Program-made: the position numbers and the translations under genes | Part shown: in pieces, positions 7,932 to 15,749 of the stretch | How the letters are laid out: every line of letters starts with the position of its first letter | Numbering within the stretch: position 1 is the stretch's first letter | Notes under the pieces: generated by a model | What the model was told of the DNA's origin: nothing | The model's database searches: none | What the model saw: the letters and a program-made list of their open reading frames with translations, nothing else | Source: SZUA-87 sp041687805 | Lineage (GTDB): Bacteria; Actinomycetota; Acidimicrobiia; Acidimicrobiales; Aldehydirespiratoraceae | Length of the DNA: 37,940 nucleotides | Direction of reading: 5' to 3' | Assembly (NCBI GenBank): GCA_041687805.1 | Contig: JBDNJK010000119.1 | Coordinates: 1 to 37,940 of the forward strand

Positions 7932-8186
7932 TCAGCAGATGATCCCTTTGAGTATCTGTATTCCGAAGATGGCGATGATCGGAGAAAGGTCGAGCATCAC
8001 CCGACCGAGTCTCACCCCGGGTATGACCCTGCGGAGCGGAGCCAGCACCGGATCGGTGGCCATGAAGAGGAACCCGGCCACAACTGCGGCATTTCCACCC
8101 GGATCGAGCGGAAACCAGCTCAGAAGGATCCGGGCAAAAATGAGGATCAGATAGATGGTGAGCGCGAGACAGATAATGTTTTGCAC
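7932..8186 (-). CDS. yggT: YggT family membrane protein
   Basis: An 84-residue YggT protein. Two hydrophobic segments (about residues 2-24 and 64-83) flank a loop containing LLSWFPLDPGG, FMATDPVLAPLRRVIP and GRVMLDLSPI, all characteristic of the family. Members sit beside sepF and divIVA in many bacteria and affect cell shape or septation in a way not well defined. The GTG start lies 12 bp after the sepF stop, and divIVA begins 51 bp downstream. Confidence 0.93.
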   Translation of the reverse strand: MQNIICLALTIYLILIFARILLSWFPLDPGGNAAVVAGFLFMATDPVLAPLRRVIPGVRLGRVMLDLSPIIAIFGIQILKGIIC

Positions 8187-8198
8187 AACAGTTACAAA

Positions 8199-8753
8199 TC
8201 AGTCGAGCGCGCTGCGAGCGTCGGCAGCCGACACTTCGACGTCGGCGGGTGAAAGCATGTAGACGTGGGTGGCAACCTTGTCCATCTTTCCTCCAAGCGC
8301 GTAGCACAGCCCACTCGAGAAATCGATCATTCGGCGCCGCAGATCACGGTCGACACCTTGAAGGTTGATAATCACAGGCTGTCCGGATTTGAACCGATCG
8401 CCGATGTCCTGAGCCTCGTTGAACGAGGTTGGGCTCAAAGCGTGAGGCTTGACGACGGCAGACTCGACGATCCTTATCGCGGAGGTGGCCGGACGACCAA
8501 CAAGCGACGGTGCACTCGACGCCACAGCCTGCGGCCGCGGCGGCGATCCGAGGGGCCTCACTGGCGGTCGACCACCAGGAGTTGCCGATGCCACGGCGCG
8601 AACTGTGCCGGATGGACGAGCGCCCGAAGCTTTACCGATCGGCCTCACAGCGTCGGCTGACTCACCAGAGTCGGCTGACTCACCAGAGTCGGCGTACTGC
8701 TCGTATTCCTCGTCGGGGCCCAAGCCCAAGTAGATGAGCGCCTTTTTCAACAT
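8199..8753 (-). CDS. sepF: Cell division protein SepF
   Basis: A 184-residue SepF, the membrane anchor for FtsZ in bacteria that lack FtsA. The N-terminal amphipathic membrane-targeting helix is MLKKALIYLGLG. A variable linker follows, containing two copies of ADSGES (residues 21-32) encoded by an 18-bp tandem repeat. The C-terminal SepF domain (about 95-184) includes VIINLQGVDRDLRRRMIDF and SGLCYALGG. I chose the ATG at 8753 because GAGGG lies 5 nt upstream; a GTG two codons earlier would overlap that site. The absence of ftsA in this cluster fits SepF being the FtsZ anchor. The gene lies 76 bp after yggS and may have its own promoter. Confidence 0.94.
   Translation of the reverse strand: MLKKALIYLGLGPDEEYEQYADSGESADSGESADAVRPIGKASGARPSGTVRAVASATPGGRPPVRPLGSPPRPQAVASSAPSLVGRPATSAIRIVESAVVKPHALSPTSFNEAQDIGDRFKSGQPVIINLQGVDRDLRRRMIDFSSGLCYALGGKMDKVATHVYMLSPADVEVSAADARSALD
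8652..8694. repeat. 18-bp tandem repeat inside the sepF linker
   Basis: The unit GTCGGCTGACTCACCAGA occurs at 8652-8669 and again without change at 8670-8687, followed by a partial third copy. It encodes ADSGES twice on the minus strand. Each unit also contains the short inverted repeat GACTC-acca-GAGTC. In-frame 18-bp steps would change linker length without breaking SepF. Confidence 0.85.
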
Positions 8754-8780
8754 TGTCACCCTCGTCGATCAAGTGAGATG

Positions 8781-8786
8781 AATCTA
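8781..8786 (-). promoter_or_regulatory. Candidate -10 element of sepF
   Basis: TAGATT on the minus strand would start transcription near 8774, giving a leader of about 21 nt that includes the GAGGG ribosome-binding site before the sepF ATG at 8753. It lies in the 76-bp gap after yggS, the largest gap between ftsZ and divIVA. The -35 region is poor. Confidence 0.35.
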
Positions 8787-8829
8787 CTCGCATCTAGACC
8801 AGCCAAGGGCGCATACCCTACGGTCGGCA

Positions 8830-9492
8830 TCATCGGTGCCCATGAATGGTGGCGCGTTCGCCAAACAAGCCACGTCCCACACGCACCATTGTCGAACCCT
8901 CCTGCACCGCGACTTCCAGATCACCACTCATGCCCATCGAGCAGTCGGCCAATCCGAGCCGATCTGCCAGACCTCGAAGTAGACGGAAGCCCGGGCGGCT
9001 CATCTCCGGTTTCGCAAGCGGGCCAATTCCCATGAGCCCGATCACGTTCAATCCCAAATCATCGAGGTCGGTCACAAGAGATTCTGTGGCTGATGGATCG
9101 CAACCCGATTTGGACTCCTCTCCCGAAATGTCGACTTGCACCATCACGGTCGCACCTGGTGCTCTCTTGGCGATCTCGGTGCCGATCTCGATCCGGTCGA
9201 CGGTCTGCCAAACATCGACGATCGGTGCCAACTTTCTGATCTTGTTGCGCTGCAGGTTGCCGATGAAATGGACCGTGGGTGGGGAGTCGATCTCCGCCAA
9301 CTTTGCCACGCACTCTTGCGCGTAGTTCTCGCCAACATCACCGAGACCGGCCGAAACTGCAGCCATGATGGCATCGGGTCCGAAGGTCTTCGTGACGGCG
9401 ACCACTTTCAGATCGGATCCACCGGCATCGGCCAATCGCTGACGGAGACGCTCAACGTTGAGCGCTACCACATCGGGATCGACGGAACTCAT
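8830..9492 (-). CDS. yggS: YggS/PROSC family PLP-binding protein
   Basis: A 220-residue YggS-family protein with a single-domain alanine-racemase-like barrel. K35 in LKVVAVTKTFGPDAI is the expected pyridoxal-phosphate lysine. Further family marks are VGENYAQECVAK, HFIGNLQRNKIRK, VQVDISGEESKSGC, LMGIGPLA and MGMSGDLEVAVQEGSTMVRVG. The family maintains cellular pyridoxal-phosphate balance and has no known catalytic activity. Its ATG overlaps the pgeF stop by four bases (ATGA). A position between pgeF and sepF in the division block is the common arrangement. Confidence 0.95.
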   Translation of the reverse strand: MSSVDPDVVALNVERLRQRLADAGGSDLKVVAVTKTFGPDAIMAAVSAGLGDVGENYAQECVAKLAEIDSPPTVHFIGNLQRNKIRKLAPIVDVWQTVDRIEIGTEIAKRAPGATVMVQVDISGEESKSGCDPSATESLVTDLDDLGLNVIGLMGIGPLAKPEMSRPGFRLLRGLADRLGLADCSMGMSGDLEVAVQEGSTMVRVGRGLFGERATIHGHR

Positions 9493-10172
9493 GGTGATAC
9501 CTCAATCCATGCAACGGTGACTTGGCGTTGGATATCGCCACGCATTCGGTGGGAGAAATAGCCGACCTCGGATGTGTCGAATCCGGTATCGAAAAACTGT
9601 TCGACCCCGGATGCGGACAACGCTGCGGCCACCGCAGCGCCCATGTCGAGGGCGGGCCTGCCATCAGCCGTTGTGCCTCGTACGCATTCACCCGCCACCG
9701 CAGCCACAAGATCCAGGTCGGCCTCGCCAAACTCATATGACTCGGTCCTGATGCAAGGACCCAGGTAAGCGCTCAGAGGGTCGGTCGCCCCCGCCTCACG
9801 AATGAGATCCACAGTGTTTTTGATGACCCCTGAGACGATCCCTCGCCAGCCGGCATGAGCGACCCCCACGACGCCATCTCCCACGATCACCACCGGAGCA
9901 CAATCTGCGGTGTGAACGGCGAGAGCACAACCGGGTGTGGCAGTGACAGCGCCATCGCCGTCTTGGCCCGCCCACTGTCCCGGCTTGTCGACCAACACCA
10001 CGGTTGAACCATGAACTTGGTTGAGCCATGTCCAAGGTGTGGGACCGAGTGCTGAGCGCAACCGCTGCAAATGTTGCGCAGGAAGCTTTACGTTGAAGTC
10101 GCCATCACCACGATCTGTGCCAACGACGCGAGCCACGAGTCCCGGCCCAGCGGGGAGGTCACGAGAGATCAC
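9489..10172 (-). CDS. pgeF: PgeF/YfiH-family laccase-domain protein
   Basis: A 227-residue member of the YfiH/laccase-domain family. The metal-binding residues are visible as H54 in NQVHG, C91 in HTADCAP and H106 in AHAGWRG. Family members hydrolyse wrongly made muropeptide precursors (UDP-MurNAc-L-Ser) in E. coli (PgeF), or act on purine nucleosides in other members; which applies here cannot be told. The GTG start at 10172 has GGAAGG 6 nt upstream, and the gene begins 37 bp after the ftsZ stop. Editing of peptidoglycan precursors would suit this neighbourhood. Confidence 0.9.
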   Translation of the reverse strand: MISRDLPAGPGLVARVVGTDRGDGDFNVKLPAQHLQRLRSALGPTPWTWLNQVHGSTVVLVDKPGQWAGQDGDGAVTATPGCALAVHTADCAPVVIVGDGVVGVAHAGWRGIVSGVIKNTVDLIREAGATDPLSAYLGPCIRTESYEFGEADLDLVAAVAGECVRGTTADGRPALDMGAAVAAALSASGVEQFFDTGFDTSEVGYFSHRMRGDIQRQVTVAWIEVSP

Positions 10173-10209
10173 TGCCGACCTTCCTCGCGACGCACACCCA
10201 CAAGAACGA

Positions 10210-11328
10210 TTACTTCAGGAACGATGGCACATCAAAATCATCGTCATCATCGCCGAGGTCGAGATCCTCACCGTTGTCGGCGAAGACATCGGTGATCGAT
10301 ACCTCGCCTGTGGGTTCACCGCCGTCGGTTAGTGGCGCGAGCCGGTTGGCCGGCCGAGCGGAACGAGACGATGACGAATCATCCCAGCGGTCGAATCCGG
10401 CGGCAATAACGGTGACTCGCACATCGTCACCCATTTCGTTGTCGATGACCGCACCGAAGATGATGTTGGCGTCCTGATGGGCAACAGCGTGAATAATTTC
10501 GGCGGCTTCGTTCACCTCGAGCAGACCAAGATCGGGGCCACCGGAAATATTGAGCAAGATTCCCCGCGCGTTCTCGATGCTCGCCTCCAACAACGGGCTT
10601 GAAATCGCAGCCCTGGCAGCCGAGACGGCACGACCTTCGCCGGTGCCATTGCCAATTCCCATCAGTGCACTGCCGGCATCGGTCATGATCGTGCGAATGT
10701 CTGCGAAGTCGGTGTTGATCAACCCGGGTGTCGTGATCAGATCTGTTATGCCCTGAACTCCCTGAAGGAGAATCTCGTCGGCCATCTTGAATGCGTTGAT
10801 GACCGAAGTGTTGGTGTCGGCGATTGAAAGAAGTCGATCGTTGGGGATGACAATGAGGGTGTCGACCTTTTCCTTCAGCTTCTGTATCCCCTGTTCGGCT
10901 TGCACAGAGCGGCGTCGACCCTCGAAGGCAAACGGTCGTGTGACAACACCGATGGTGAGAGCGCCTTGGCTCTTGGCGACTTCAGCGATCACGGGCGCAG
11001 CACCGGTTCCGGTGCCGCCACCTTTGCCGGCTGTGATGAACACCATGTCGGCGCCGGCAAGAGTCTCACGAATCTCGTCGAGATTCGACTCCGCCGCCTC
11101 ACGCCCGACTTCCGGATCACTTCCGGCACCAAGCCCGCGGGTGAGATCACGCCCGATGTCGAGTTTCACATCGGCATCACTCATCATCAGGGCTTGGGCA
11201 TCGGTGTTGGCAGCAATGAACTCGACACCCTTGAGACCGGCATCGATCATTCGGTTGACGGCGTTGACACCGCCCCCTCCCACTCCAATGACTTTGATTA
11301 CCGCGAGATAGTTCTGAGGATCAGACAT
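10210..11328 (-). CDS. ftsZ: Cell division protein FtsZ
   Basis: The tubulin-like GTPase that forms the Z ring. The 372-residue protein has the GTP-binding start VIGVGGGGVNAVNRM, the tubulin signature GGGTGTG at residues 103-109, and the T7-loop region LINTDFADIRTIMTDAGSALMG that completes the GTPase site of the next subunit. After the core (to about residue 318), an acidic linker leads to the C-terminal peptide FDVPSFLK, the docking site for partners such as SepF and FtsW. GGAAGG lies 11 nt before the ATG. The 132 bp between ftsQ and ftsZ is the longest gap after rsmH in the block, so a separate promoter is likely. Confidence 0.98.
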   Translation of the reverse strand: MSDPQNYLAVIKVIGVGGGGVNAVNRMIDAGLKGVEFIAANTDAQALMMSDADVKLDIGRDLTRGLGAGSDPEVGREAAESNLDEIRETLAGADMVFITAGKGGGTGTGAAPVIAEVAKSQGALTIGVVTRPFAFEGRRRSVQAEQGIQKLKEKVDTLIVIPNDRLLSIADTNTSVINAFKMADEILLQGVQGITDLITTPGLINTDFADIRTIMTDAGSALMGIGNGTGEGRAVSAARAAISSPLLEASIENARGILLNISGGPDLGLLEVNEAAEIIHAVAHQDANIIFGAVIDNEMGDDVRVTVIAAGFDRWDDSSSSRSARPANRLAPLTDGGEPTGEVSITDVFADNGEDLDLGDDDDDFDVPSFLK

Positions 11329-11460
11329 ATCGAAATCAGCCTTCCAGGCTCCGAGGGCGAATTTGCACTGAAGAACCGCCGCACCGTAGCGACGTACGCC
11401 TTCGCTTGACGCTATATGAGCAACGGTATCCGCGTGCGGATCGTGCTGCAGCGCACATAT
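11329..11460 (-). promoter_or_regulatory. ftsQ-ftsZ intergenic region with palindrome (probable ftsZ control region)
   Basis: This 132-bp gap precedes ftsZ. It holds the near-perfect inverted repeat ATCCGCGTGCGGAT (11428-11441, 6-bp arms) about 100 bp before the ATG, which could be an operator. Possible -10 sequences on the minus strand are TACGGT (11383-11388) and an AT-rich TATAGC near 11412, but neither has a matching -35, so the transcription start is not settled. Confidence 0.35.
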
Positions 11461-12267
11461 TCATCCGCCTTCCGGGGTATCGGCGCCAATGCCTGCTGAA
11501 CTCTCACATTCTGCATTGCGTTTGATGGTCGGCAGATCTGCCACTGACGCGTCGATCAATTCAACACACCTGAGATCGGCTCCAGCCAGTACGGATCGAA
11601 GCGACTCCAGCTTGTCGGCCAACAGGGAGATATCACCCAAATCGACCTTGGCGCTTCCCACCAAGTCGAGCCCTACCTTTCCCGACTCTGGATCGACAAG
11701 GATCAACTGAACCCATGCAGTCACGTCGCTGGGCATAGCAGCAACCACAGCCAGTCCAGGGATCGCGGCATCCTCGACCGCTCCGACTTTCGTATCGAGC
11801 GCCACGTCGATGACAGGAAGGTCGGGGGCCGAGGCCAACGTGACCTCGCCGGTCACCACTGACGCCTCATCTATGACTGCATAAACTCCATCGCCCGCAG
11901 GAATCAGAGCCATCGGCACCCGTTCGACGACATCGATTCGAATTGTGCCCGGCCACTGTCTGGCGCTCTTGGCCTCCTTGACCCACGGAAGCTGATCGAC
12001 CCTCAAGTCGATCAGGCCAAGATCGACATCAACCAGTGGGACGCCGCGATCGATCCGAGCAGCCGAGATGACATCCGTTTCGGAATGAGTGGACAGCCCG
12101 TTGACATCGAAATGATCGACGTCAAGAATTGCCGATCGAGTGGCCGCCCAAGCGGCCACCAACACAAGGCTCACACCCCCGAATACAAGGAGTACCCGAA
12201 GTCGTTTACGCCCCTCGGCGCGCTTCACTGCCACTCGGCGGGCTCTGATTCTGGGGTCTATGGCCAC
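11461..12267 (-). CDS. ftsQ: Cell division protein FtsQ (POTRA domain)
   Basis: A 268-residue FtsQ. A basic cytoplasmic start (DPRIRARRVAVKRAEGRKR) leads into one transmembrane helix (about 27-45, LLVFGGVSLVLVAAWAAT). Next is a POTRA domain with ILDVDHFDVNGLSTHSETDV and LPWVKEAKSARQWPGTIRI, then VVERVPMALIP, all diagnostic for FtsQ/DivIB. The protein links FtsL/FtsB-type partners to FtsI and FtsW. The frame is open further upstream, but that part lies over murB; the GTG at 12267 (8 bp after the murB stop codon) is the best start, with a TTG two codons earlier as alternative. Only a weak ribosome-binding site (GGGA) is seen, so coupling to murB is likely. Confidence 0.9.
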   Translation of the reverse strand: MAIDPRIRARRVAVKRAEGRKRLRVLLVFGGVSLVLVAAWAATRSAILDVDHFDVNGLSTHSETDVISAARIDRGVPLVDVDLGLIDLRVDQLPWVKEAKSARQWPGTIRIDVVERVPMALIPAGDGVYAVIDEASVVTGEVTLASAPDLPVIDVALDTKVGAVEDAAIPGLAVVAAMPSDVTAWVQLILVDPESGKVGLDLVGSAKVDLGDISLLADKLESLRSVLAGADLRCVELIDASVADLPTIKRNAECESSAGIGADTPEGG

Positions 12268-12274
12268 TGGCAAC

Positions 12275-13222
12275 TTATCCCAGAGCAGCGTTTCGATCCG
12301 CGAATCCCACAACTTTGGTCTCGACTCGAAGCGCCACCCCGTGGGATGCAAGCACCATCGCTGAAACTTTCTGCATGAGATCGTGGATGTCGTCGGCGGA
12401 GCCGCCTTCATCAGCCTGAATGAAATTGGCGTGTTTGGTGGACACGTGCGCCGATCCGACACGAAGCCCCTTGGCGCCAGCCTCTTCAATCAGGCGACCG
12501 GCGCTGAGACCAGGCGGATTGGCGAACACCGACCCGGCGTTTTGGCCCCCGGGCTGATTTGCACGACGCCACTGGACGATCTCCGCCATGAGCTTCTTAC
12601 CCTCTTCGGGATCGCCGCGTTCGAGCTCAAATTCGGCTGTCGTCACTACCTGCGATTCGGTGATGGACGACGTCCGATATGCAAATCGCAGTTCCTCAAC
12701 CCCGTATTCAATCTTTCTGCCGGATGCAAGATCCACCACCTCGGCCGATACCAGCGAGTCGCGAATCTCCGCGCCGTGTCCGCCGGCGTTCATTCTGACA
12801 GCACCCCCGACCGTGCCTGGAACTCCCACAGCCCATTCAAGTCCGGTGAGCCGGGCAGCCACCGCCGCTCGGGCCAGCACGGGCAATTTGGTCGCGGCAC
12901 CCGCGCTGACACGCGTGCCCGAAATTTCAATACGGGCGAACCCGCTACCGAGTGTCACAACGACACCTTCGAAACCCGCATCGGCCACCAGAAGATTGGA
13001 GCCACCACCGACAACAAGAGTCGGACATCGCACGCTCGACACGACTTGGGCCAACTCGAAGAGGTCATCGGGGCGTTGCATCTCGACCAGAGCAATGGCG
13101 CTTCCCCCCACTCTGTATGTAGTGAGAGGCCCGATCGGAGCGTCGAGGATCACCCTGGGGGCGAACGAAGCAGACTCCAAGAGTTGGATGATGTCGCGGT
13201 CTCCGCGGATTTGCGGTGTCAC
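12275..13222 (-). CDS. murB: UDP-N-acetylenolpyruvoylglucosamine reductase
   Basis: MurB, 315 residues, reduces UDP-GlcNAc-enolpyruvate to UDP-MurNAc using FAD and NADPH. The FAD domain shows PLTTYRVGGSA, VVGGGSNLLVAD, WAVGVPGTVGGAVRMNAG and IRDSL. The substrate domain has AGSVFANPPGLSAGRLIEEAG with the catalytic Ser, then KHANFIQADEGGSADDI. The GTG start overlaps the murC stop (GTGA). The length and the short C-terminal part fit type I MurB enzymes. Confidence 0.96.
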   Translation of the reverse strand: MTPQIRGDRDIIQLLESASFAPRVILDAPIGPLTTYRVGGSAIALVEMQRPDDLFELAQVVSSVRCPTLVVGGGSNLLVADAGFEGVVVTLGSGFARIEISGTRVSAGAATKLPVLARAAVAARLTGLEWAVGVPGTVGGAVRMNAGGHGAEIRDSLVSAEVVDLASGRKIEYGVEELRFAYRTSSITESQVVTTAEFELERGDPEEGKKLMAEIVQWRRANQPGGQNAGSVFANPPGLSAGRLIEEAGAKGLRVGSAHVSTKHANFIQADEGGSADDIHDLMQKVSAMVLASHGVALRVETKVVGFADRNAALG

Positions 13223-14601
13223 GACGAGCTCCCGGCCCCTATCCGGTCGATCACGACGTCGGGAAGCGCCGTCAGATCACCCGCACCCAACGTTAGACAC
13301 AAGTCGCCGGGTCGAAGATTTGCGACCAACCAGTCGGCTACGTCGTCGAGGCGTGGCTTCCAGGCGACCGGGAAGCTCGGGTCGTTGGCGACAACGGAAT
13401 TGACGATGAGCTTCGCCGTGACTCCCGGTCGAGGAGTTTCACCGGCCGGATAAATTTCGGTCAGCACCAGCTGATCGGCTCCGCCGAACGCCTTGCCGAA
13501 ATCTTGCCAGAGGGCAGCAGTGCGACTGAACCGGTGGGGTTGGAACACGCACACCACCCTCTCCCATTCGCCATCTCGGGCTGCAGCAATTGCCGCACCG
13601 ATCTCGGTGGGAAGGTGGGCGTAATCGTCGACAAACACAATTCCGTCGACCTCACCTCGGAATTCAAACCTCCGAGCGACGCCACCAAATCTTGCCAGTG
13701 CGCGGGCCGCGGCGTCGACTGGCGCCCCGGCAATCGAGCCAACCACAACAGCAGCAGCAGCGTTCAGGGCGTTGTGAAGCCCGGGAGTCGGAAGATCAAC
13801 ACGGACGATTTCGTCGCTCTGATGCGTGATCGTGAACGAGATGCTCGAGCGCGACTTCACGAGATCGGTTAGTCGGTAGTCGGCACGCGGACCAAGTCCA
13901 TAAGTGACAGCACCGGCCACGTTGGCGATATCGGCTGCTCCATCATCATCGATACACGCAACGCAAGTCTGAGCATGTGTTGCGAATTCGCGAAAGGCGG
14001 TACGAAGATTTTCCGGGTCTCCGCCGTAGGAACCAAGATGGTCGGGCTCGACGTTGGTGACCACCGCCAGCTCGGCGCCTAGTGAGAGGAATGTGCGATC
14101 CGATTCGTCGGCCTCGATCACCAGCCACTCGCCGTCGGCCCAAGCTGCACCGGATCCGATTTCGTTGACATCTCCGCCGATAATGAACGAAGGCTCCATG
14201 TTGGCTTCCACCAACACCAGCGAGAGCATCGAGCTCGTGGTGGTCTTCCCGTGGGTGCCTGCCACCGCGATGGTTCGTCGCGTAGCCGCGATCGCCGGGA
14301 GGATCTCCGTGCGGCGTAGCACCGGCACTCCGGATTCGATGGCCGCTCTCACCTCGGGGTTTCTATCCGGGATGGCCGTGCTGATCGCCAGCATCTCGGC
14401 GTCACCGATATTCGACGAGTCGTGGCCGACGCTCACCGGTATCCCTGCGGCAATGAGCCGCTGAACGACAGGCCCGTCCTTGAGGTCGCTACCGGTGACC
14501 GTATGGCCCATCGAACTCAGAACCGAAGCAATGGCACCCATTCCTGCACCGCCGGCGCCCACCACATGTACGCAGCGGGCAATGGTCAGGTCGGGATTCA
14601 T
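13219..14601 (-). CDS. murC: UDP-N-acetylmuramate--L-alanine ligase
   Basis: MurC, 460 residues, adds L-Ala to UDP-MurNAc with ATP. The N-terminal nucleotide-sugar domain shows VVGAGGAGMGAIASVLSSMG. The ATP-binding P-loop is AGTHGKTTTSSML, followed by VIEADESDRTF, NVEPDHLGSYGG and the C-terminal VDDYAHLPTEI and FQPHRFSRT. These are the MurC rather than MurD/E/F variants. The ATG overlaps the murG stop (ATGA) and its stop overlaps the murB GTG. Confidence 0.97.
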   Translation of the reverse strand: MNPDLTIARCVHVVGAGGAGMGAIASVLSSMGHTVTGSDLKDGPVVQRLIAAGIPVSVGHDSSNIGDAEMLAISTAIPDRNPEVRAAIESGVPVLRRTEILPAIAATRRTIAVAGTHGKTTTSSMLSLVLVEANMEPSFIIGGDVNEIGSGAAWADGEWLVIEADESDRTFLSLGAELAVVTNVEPDHLGSYGGDPENLRTAFREFATHAQTCVACIDDDGAADIANVAGAVTYGLGPRADYRLTDLVKSRSSISFTITHQSDEIVRVDLPTPGLHNALNAAAAVVVGSIAGAPVDAAARALARFGGVARRFEFRGEVDGIVFVDDYAHLPTEIGAAIAAARDGEWERVVCVFQPHRFSRTAALWQDFGKAFGGADQLVLTEIYPAGETPRPGVTAKLIVNSVVANDPSFPVAWKPRLDDVADWLVANLRPGDLCLTLGAGDLTALPDVVIDRIGAGSSS

Positions 14602-15749
14602 GATGGTGCTCCGGTTGCGGACGGAATCGGCTTTGCCGCGTTGGCGACCACCAGGTCGACAACCGCCTCGGCCGCGTTGCGCCTGCTGAAGTTCTTCGCG
14701 GCGACAGACATAGCAGCAAGGCCATCGCCGTCGGCCAGTAGCGACTCGACCTCTGATCTGAGTCGGTCCCCGTCGAGTTCAGAATCGGGCACAATTCTCG
14801 CCGCACCATTGGCGGCCAAGGCCCGGGCGTTGGCCGTCTGATGATCGCCGGGAGCACCGGGAAGCGGTATGAGAATCGAAGGCACACCTGCCACAGCTAC
14901 TTCGGCCACAGAACTGGCGCCGGATCGACACAGCACGAGATCCGCCGCCGCATACACGGAGGGCATGTCGTCCTCATATCGAATCAGCCGAAATTCAAGC
15001 TGATCCGCCGCCGCCACAGGAAGGCGTGATTGCAGATCATCGAAATCGCGATCACCAGCGACGTGGCGGATCGACAGGTCTGGGCGGTCGACCCATCCCG
15101 ATGCAGCTTCGAACAACGCTTCGTTGATCCGACGTGCGCCGAGAGAACCGCCGAAAACAGCAAGAAGTTTGCGGCCCTCTGATACTCCGAGTAGCTGCCG
15201 CGCTTCGTCACGTTGGGTGTCACGGTCGACCGCCAGCACCTCCGAGCGCACGGGGTTGCCGGTGAGGGTTGGGCGCGCAAGGTCGGTGTCGGGGAACGAC
15301 ACCGCGCAGGCTTTCGCGAACCGAGACGCGAGTCGGTTGGCCGCACCCGGTACGGCGTTTTGCTCGGCCACCACGAGCGGGATACGCAGCAAACCAGCGG
15401 CGACCGCACAAGGAACCGATGCGTAACCGCCGAGGCCGATTACAACCGATGGCCGCAATTTCCCCAAGAGCCGGACTGAGGTCAAGAATGCGGAGATGAT
15501 CCCCAGCGCAGCTCGCACATTTTGAAAAGTGAAGCGCCTCTGAATCCCGCGACCGGGCAGAACCGTCAGAGGAAATCCGGCATCAGGCACGAGCCTTTGC
15601 TCGATACCGCGGGCGCTTCCGACATAGTGGACCCCTGATCGAGGAACCCCTCGACGAACAAGTTCCTCAGCGATAGCCAAACCGGGCACCACATGCCCGG
15701 CGGTTCCTCCACCGGCGATCACCGCCCACGTGTCGGTCGATTTGGTCAA
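14598..15749 (-). CDS. murG: UDP-N-acetylglucosamine--MurNAc-(pentapeptide) pyrophosphoryl-undecaprenol GlcNAc transferase
   Basis: MurG, 383 residues, makes lipid II from lipid I at the inner membrane face. The first glycine loop is IAGGGTAGHVVPGLAIAEEL. The second is GLGGYASVPCAVAA. The donor site contains LAVFGGSLGARRINEAL, and LVLCRSGASSVAEVAVAGVPSILIPLPG near the end is typical for MurG. The frame remains open upstream through ftsW, but MurG homology begins at a TTG at 15749, which overlaps the ftsW stop as TTGA. A rare TTG start with this overlap suggests that translation depends on ribosomes finishing ftsW. Confidence 0.95.
   Translation of the reverse strand: MTKSTDTWAVIAGGGTAGHVVPGLAIAEELVRRGVPRSGVHYVGSARGIEQRLVPDAGFPLTVLPGRGIQRRFTFQNVRAALGIISAFLTSVRLLGKLRPSVVIGLGGYASVPCAVAAGLLRIPLVVAEQNAVPGAANRLASRFAKACAVSFPDTDLARPTLTGNPVRSEVLAVDRDTQRDEARQLLGVSEGRKLLAVFGGSLGARRINEALFEAASGWVDRPDLSIRHVAGDRDFDDLQSRLPVAAADQLEFRLIRYEDDMPSVYAAADLVLCRSGASSVAEVAVAGVPSILIPLPGAPGDHQTANARALAANGAARIVPDSELDGDRLRSEVESLLADGDGLAAMSVAAKNFSRRNAAEAVVDLVVANAAKPIPSATGAPS

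Noticed and set aside
12383..13453. Plus-strand open frame of 356 codons
   Set aside because: Antisense to murB and the end of murC, both certain. Composition is typical of an opposite-strand shadow.
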